Assembly (NCBI GenBank): GCA_038030265.1
Contig: CM075939.1
Coordinates: 15,419,253 to 15,483,252 of the forward strand
Direction: 5' to 3'
DNA length: 64,000 nt
Source of the DNA: Corythucha ciliata
Lineage: Eukaryota; Arthropoda; Insecta; Hemiptera; Tingidae
Shown: piece by piece, positions 62,001 through 64,000 of the stretch
Numbering within the stretch: the stretch's first letter is position 1
Layout of the letters: each line of letters starts with the position of its first letter
Position numbers and translations under genes: made by a program
The notes under the pieces: generated by a model
The model's database searches: none
The model's input: only the letters and a program-made list of their open reading frames with translations
What the model was told of the DNA's origin: nothing

Positions 62001-63164
62001 TAAGGTCTACAATGCGATCCTATGCGGAATAAGAAAGTCCCGATATGGCGCACGTCATTGAGATTTCCGCAACGAGTCCCGGTGGGTCTGCCACTGCAGA
62101 GGGAACAACCGACAAAGAAATATTTTCACTTTCTCGTTTCAAGTCCAACGGATCATCCTCCAGACGTTTTCTGTAACACAATAGTCTTCTGACTATAATC
62201 TGTGTAAAAGGTCAAAAAGACCCAATTACAACATTTTTATGCAACTTGATGACGAATTGATCTAAATATTCCGAAATAATTTGAAGAAAATGGGTCAGAA
62301 TTAGAAATGTATGAGACTCCCACGTACTTAAAATGCTGAATAACAACTTGTTGAACAACTCGTTACGATATACAGCTGTCTTTGGCACCAGGTACGCACA
62401 CAATTTCGGACAACACATTTTTTAACTTCAGTCCCTTTTACATAACATCGATTTCAGTAATAGTCGAGTTGAATCGGAAGTGGCGCGTTCCTCGCGCACT
62501 GTGATGCGGCAGAATATGGGGGCGGGTGAGTTACAATTAAAAAAAGTTATTCGAGTACCAACAATTAGTCTAATGCTTTCTTTTATGAAGGGAGGAATGA
62601 ATTATGCTAGTTGTGAGGACCGAAATGGATTGAAATTTCTTTCTCCTCGCGTTTTCATGACACTAATTTAATTAATCAATCTACTACGTTCTTGAAATAG
62701 ACATAAAATTAGAACCTAAGACCACCACCACACAAACGACTTGTAATCTCTATGGGTATTGAATCGTGAGAAAAGAATTTTAATAATCCACTTAATTTTC
62801 ACTCCTCCAGACCCTACTCATAGCCGATAATGCGTTATAAATAATTATACAAAATCCACTCACCAACGAGTTCGGCCACCATAAAAACAACGCATAGCAC
62901 GCTGGCCAAAATTAGTTTTCTTCGCGCTTTTTTGAAGTGTTTCCCCGAGTCTAATCGATTTTGATGACAGTGTTCGTCAACTACAAAGAAAAAAAAATCG
63001 AACATAAAGATTAAAAACAATTAAAAAGTAGTCGAGTTAATAAAAAAACAAAACAGTTTATCATTATTATTATTTTTATTATTATTATTACTGAGGGAGG
63101 GCTGTAATTAAAAATATATATGCGTCGTCTACTTTGGGATGCTGTAAAATCCTAAAATCATTAC

Positions 63165-63206
<42 letters not shown>

Positions 63207-63376
63207 AGTATTTACCGCCAATGCTAATATTTTCGGTCTCTCGTCCGTCTTCAACAAGTGAAGCACAGCACCCTCCTGGCTTTCCATGCACGCAATAAAT
63301 TACCTTTGACGTACCTGGCAATTCGGCTGACATGTCGTCAGCTTTAATTGAGCCGTAGGGCGGTTGAGGCGATAAA
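41099..63376 (-). CDS. Zinc transporter, SLC30A/ZnT (cation diffusion facilitator) family
   Basis: Seven minus-strand exons join with matching phases: 63216-63376, 62864-62980, 41965-42265, 41690-41876, 41513-41618, 41308-41442 and 41099-41241, about 382 codons, stop TAA at 41099-41101. Landmarks in order: Cys/His-rich cytosolic segment ([17 protein letters not shown]), TM1 ([19 protein letters not shown]), first HxxxD zinc site [22 protein letters not shown]4 followed by a His-rich loop (HQHSHSHAH), second HxxxD site [15 protein letters not shown], and a C-terminal domain ending CAQCQ. This pattern fits the ZnT2/3/4/8 group, which moves zinc from cytosol into vesicles in exchange for protons. 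The first listed exon lacks an agreed start: it has an internal ATG (MSAELPG), but an upstream exon is likely. The second intron spans 20.6 kb of repeats. Coding looks intact. Confidence 0.95.
42545..43900 (+). repeat. Family B ~31-36-bp satellite
   Basis: From about 42770 tandem units like caaatttcgtgggtttcgca and tttcaaaccccgattttgcg recur every 31-36 bases, heavily diverged. 42545-42770 is unclear flanking sequence beginning with a G run. It lies inside the large zinc-transporter intron. Confidence 0.75.
44130..45185 (-). repeat. Composite satellite-bearing element, copy 2 (inverted relative to copy 1)
   Basis: Reverse complement of the organisation at 17936-18540. Terminal atgcctcccgccgtatgaag (44133), a homologous segment of about 230 bp with gagcgaaatcggggaaatta, then a long ~21-bp array (cctcataaaattgacaattt), ending with gggcatttgcccatcgagtc atgg (45144-45169). 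The array is about 770 bp here against about 270 bp in copy 1. Confidence 0.78.
45370..45745 (+). repeat. Family B satellite, short block
   Basis: Units such as caaatttcgtgagtttagct and aaaccgaatccgcagatttg. An 18-base T tract lies just upstream at 45237-45254. Confidence 0.65.
45746..46240. other. Unclassified repeat-like sequence with an hAT-style end
   Basis: The reverse complement near 46130 reads cagtgacgtacccaaagggg, resembling termini of hAT-type non-autonomous elements; gagcgtacctagaaatcctt at 45948 may be the partner end. No gene seen. Confidence 0.4.
46240..47530. repeat. Family E ~135-bp satellite with internal inversion
   Basis: Forward units each contain gagctgaatacgaatatgag, cgtctg, ggggcatttgccctc and a variant of cctcattcgacaggttt. 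Starts fall near 46273, 46420, 46549, 46687, 46811 and 46946. After about 46960 the same unit appears reverse-complemented (near 47040, 47155, 47291 and 47433). Periods range from 116 to 147 bp. Confidence 0.85.
47531..48420. other. Low-copy sequence in the zinc-transporter intron
   Basis: No gene recognised. A 15-base G run at 48310-48322 and AT-rich stretches are the only notable points. Confidence 0.3.
48426..49350. mobile_element. Foldback element with arms of about 270-340 bp
   Basis: The left arm (48426-48695) and right arm (49005-49350) are imperfect reverse complements: agtccaagagccagcaacgt pairs with acgtcactggctcttggtct, and gcaaccatttgcatactttt pairs with aagtatgcaaatggttgcac. The right arm has an extra segment of about 75 bp (49185-49260). 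The arms enclose about 310 bp of loop without coding content. Confidence 0.82.
49435..50152. repeat. Cluster of MITE copies with TTCACCAAC ends
   Basis: Several copies begin ggcccattttcaccaacaaa then attgatc and end ggtttaagaagttggtgaaa then tcgggcc, which are inverted versions of each other. Copies lie at about 49435-49515 (partial), 49521-49672, 49672-49737 (partial) and 50003-50152. One copy is split by the MITE at 49737-50003. Confidence 0.78.
49737..50003. repeat. MITE with AAAGCGCCCCATACACT ends, copy 1
   Basis: Inverted termini aaagcgccccatacactgtc and gtgtatggggcgcttt enclose about 230 bp rich in short palindromes (atggactgcagtccgtg, cgtaggaccggctaggatcg). Nested within the preceding MITE cluster. 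Confidence 0.82.
50152..50415. repeat. MITE with AAAGCGCCCCATACACT ends, copy 2
   Basis: Nearly identical to copy 1, with the same termini and a small internal duplication (actgcagtccacctgcagtc). It lies directly after a TTCACCAAC-ended MITE. Confidence 0.82.
50416..52065. other. Low-copy AT-rich sequence, no gene recognised
   Basis: I see no domain, RNA gene or repeat. A 13-base G run lies at 51434-51447. Confidence 0.35.
52066..52215 (+). repeat. hAT-like terminus followed by a few family A units
   Basis: caggggcggacctacacgta (52069) resembles the CAGGG-type end of hAT elements. Reverse family A units follow (acattttagtagcgcagttg, atattagctacgaatgagca). Confidence 0.5.
52216..53600. other. 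Mostly low-copy sequence with a short family B block
   Basis: Family B units appear at 52930-53060 (aaatccaatttcatggattt, caattttgcgaggtggccga). Elsewhere no gene or recognised element. Confidence 0.4.
53608..53708. repeat. Small inverted-repeat element
   Basis: ggaggtaaagtggtttccaa at about 53614 pairs with cttggaaacacccactttac ctctt at 53676-53700, and gtacgcc pairs with ggcgtac outside them. About 100 bp in total. Confidence 0.72.
53720..54060 (+). repeat. Family B satellite block
   Basis: Units such as aactaatttcgtcgattatt, aaccatttttgcgagctcac and accatttcgtggattttgca. A 27-base A tract lies at 53798-53820. Confidence 0.6.
54520..55660 (-). repeat. Family A ~30-bp satellite block (reverse)
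   Basis: Reverse units (tcaattttagccgctaatta, tcaatttttgccgtaaatga) over about 1.1 kb inside the zinc-transporter intron. Confidence 0.83.
55787..55857. repeat. Short palindromic insertion in a family B unit
   Basis: gacgtccgggtgatacaaca pairs with ctgtatcacccggacggcc. Family B-like sequence (ccaatttcact) stands on both sides, so the palindrome seems to have inserted there. Confidence 0.65.
55873..56012. repeat. MITE with AGGGCCGTATTCAGAA ends
   Basis: Left agggccgtattcagaagcca acctta, right aaggtgggtttctgaatgcg gccct; 140 bp in all. The ends are inverted repeats with a few mismatches. Internal inverted phrases (ttaacctttaag, gttaaggctt) are also present. Confidence 0.82.
56013..58740. other. 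Low-copy sequence, no confident gene
   Basis: Includes (GA)n at 57698-57715, G runs at 57440 and 57956-57967, and AT-rich stretches. Short open frames (for example 56567-56809 and 56888-57127) show no family resemblance. Confidence 0.35.
58742..59437. mobile_element. TIR element with internal ~150-bp tandem duplications
   Basis: Perfect 16-bp inverted ends CTAATTTGCGGATTCC (58742-58757 and 59422-59437). The left arm, gcttgcggattccatatgta then cgatagagagctg and ttactcaaaagtactagtac, is repeated about 3.3 times with a period near 154 bp (58742 to about 59250). One reverse copy (59255-59437) then closes the element. No coding frame of note. Confidence 0.85.
59471..59600 (+). repeat. hAT-like left terminus
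   Basis: caggggtggcccatccaggg cccgcgggcc resembles the CAGGG(G)TGG...GCCCGCGGGCC terminus common to animal hAT elements. It immediately precedes a forward family A array; no partner end was identified with confidence. Confidence 0.5.
59600..60570 (+). repeat. Family A ~30-bp satellite block (forward)
   Basis: Forward units (ggctaaaatgtagaaaaatc, gctaatccgcagctaaaatt). A 13-base G run near 60137. Confidence 0.85.
60850..62005 (-). repeat. Family A ~30-bp satellite block (reverse), with an insertion
   Basis: Reverse units (tcaattttagctgcgaatta, tcaatttgatccgcgaacta). Interrupted by a short insertion at about 61638-61863. Confidence 0.83.
61638..61863 (+). mobile_element. Short retroposon-like insertion with a 14-bp target duplication
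   Basis: aataatagcgctgt stands on both sides (about 61624-61637 and 61864-61877) of ~226 bp of foreign sequence. The insert has internal inverted repeats gagtggtcacaacaa and ttgttgtgaccactc, and ccccgaaactagtcg with aataaaat near its right end. The latter recalls the tails of Penelope-like or SINE retroposons. Confidence 0.65.
62020..62418 (-). CDS. Possible pair of exons, unrecognised
   Basis: The minus-strand frame 62212-62418 starts at ATG ([13 protein letters not shown]) with a stop just upstream, and has a hydrophobic helical stretch ([17 protein letters not shown]). After an acceptor-like cacag a second frame, 62020-62199, runs 59 codons ([19 protein letters not shown] to SYSA) to TAG. 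Joining the two needs an intron of only about 30 bp or an undetected donor, so the link is doubtful. It lies in the zinc-transporter intron on the same strand. No family recognised; it may be chance. Confidence 0.22.
62419..62863. other. Intron sequence near the second zinc-transporter exon
   Basis: No gene or repeat recognised apart from a short accaccaccac stretch at 62720. Confidence 0.35.
63167..63202 (+). repeat. Poly-A tract
   Basis: A run of roughly 33 A residues, read as T on the coding strand of the zinc transporter. It lies just inside the intron, 14 bp past the donor site at 63215. Confidence 0.95.
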
Positions 63377-64000
63377 CTGTAAACAAATTGTACAGAGAAG
63401 CGAAGATCAAGACATCGTCCAGGAAAAAAACACGAAAAGTGGGTCGTAGTCACACTGCCTCTTCCTCTTTTTTTTTATTATTTCAAAAATGATCACTAAA
63501 AAAAAAAATCGCACGATCGATCTCCGCGAAACCGTCACGACGGGTGGACGATGGGCAAGGGGTCGCACAATTAATAAATTGCCTTCGGGGTCCACTACTA
63601 AACCACTACTGGTCAAAAGAGCGTCACGTTCAGAAATGAAGACGAAAAAAAAAAAAAAGTGTAAGCCCCCCCGAAGCGTGTACGTATCTCTCCCATCATT
63701 CGTTCAGCTATCATTAACCCCCCCTTCACAGGACTTTCCCTCTTAAAATATATTGGTGAAGAAGGGGGTTGCTTATAGTTCTTCTTCGAACGACAGTCAT
63801 CCTGTGTCCTGCGCTTGTTCTTTGAAATTATGTAATAACGAATTACAATGTCAATAGCGTAATATCTCCTTTAATTCCGTTATGTATATTTTATTTTCAT
63901 TTATGAAACACTTTGTGATTGTCATCTACACGCTAACTCGATCTGGTTATTGCATGTTATTGTATTGACTTTTTCTTGAAGAAAAAAAGTTTATAAGGTA
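63377..64000. other. Upstream of the first certain zinc-transporter exon
   Basis: Should contain an intron and possibly the initiator exon or 5' UTR on the minus strand. I could not place them. The acceptor at 63377-63378 is preceded by a normal pyrimidine-rich tract. Confidence 0.35.

Noticed and set aside
63407..63616. First coding exon of the zinc transporter
   Set aside because: The frame has no ATG start, and I could not connect it to the exon at 63376 with a convincing donor.

Overview
This is an AT-rich, repeat-dominated eukaryotic nuclear window, most likely from an arthropod. That assignment is an inference. It rests on spliced genes with very short introns (62-64 bp) next to very long ones, an R1/jockey-like non-LTR retrotransposon, a Penelope-like element, a THAP/P-element transposase, a piggyBac relative and tRNA-derived SINEs. 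I saw no bacterial gene organisation, CRISPR array or operon.

Genes. (1) A complete seven-exon membrane-anchored short-chain dehydrogenase of the retinol-dehydrogenase type, minus strand, 966-2885, 340 aa. (2) A complete four-exon secreted trypsin-like serine protease, plus strand, 14571-15757, 314 aa. (3) An SLC30/ZnT zinc transporter, minus strand, with seven coding exons between 41099 and 63376, including one intron of about 20.6 kb filled with satellites and MITEs; the initiator exon is not certain. (4) A putative unrecognised gene, minus strand, with four phase-compatible exons between 33903 and 40268. (5) A weaker pair of possible exons at 62020-62418, inside the zinc-transporter intron. 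The genes do not form a pathway; they are separate genes stranded in repeats.

Mobile elements. A piggyBac-like remnant (6114-7073); a terminal-inverted-repeat element (7651-8639) with a SINE inside it; a CACTA-like element (9309-11295); a 5'-truncated R1-like retrotransposon (11541-13759) flanked by near-identical direct repeats of about 557 bp; a degraded THAP/P-element transposase (21969-27065) whose intron holds a Penelope-like endonuclease copy (25.6-26.5 kb) and whose body holds a TTAA-type MITE; and a GC-rich ORF1 half of an R1-like element (29556-32347) that stops just inside ORF2. Many small inverted-repeat elements are scattered between them.

Satellites. About 11 kb (roughly one sixth of the window) is a degenerate array with a unit of about 30 bp, of the type gctaattcgcggctaaaattgag, in blocks whose orientation flips. 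Other families have units of about 21 bp (17.2-18.3 and 44.4-45.2 kb, two inverted copies of one composite element), about 31-36 bp (42.8-43.9, 45.4-45.7 and 53-54 kb) and about 135 bp (46.24-47.53 kb, flipping near 46.95 kb). All assignments come from reading the sequence and hand-joining exons; no database search was possible.
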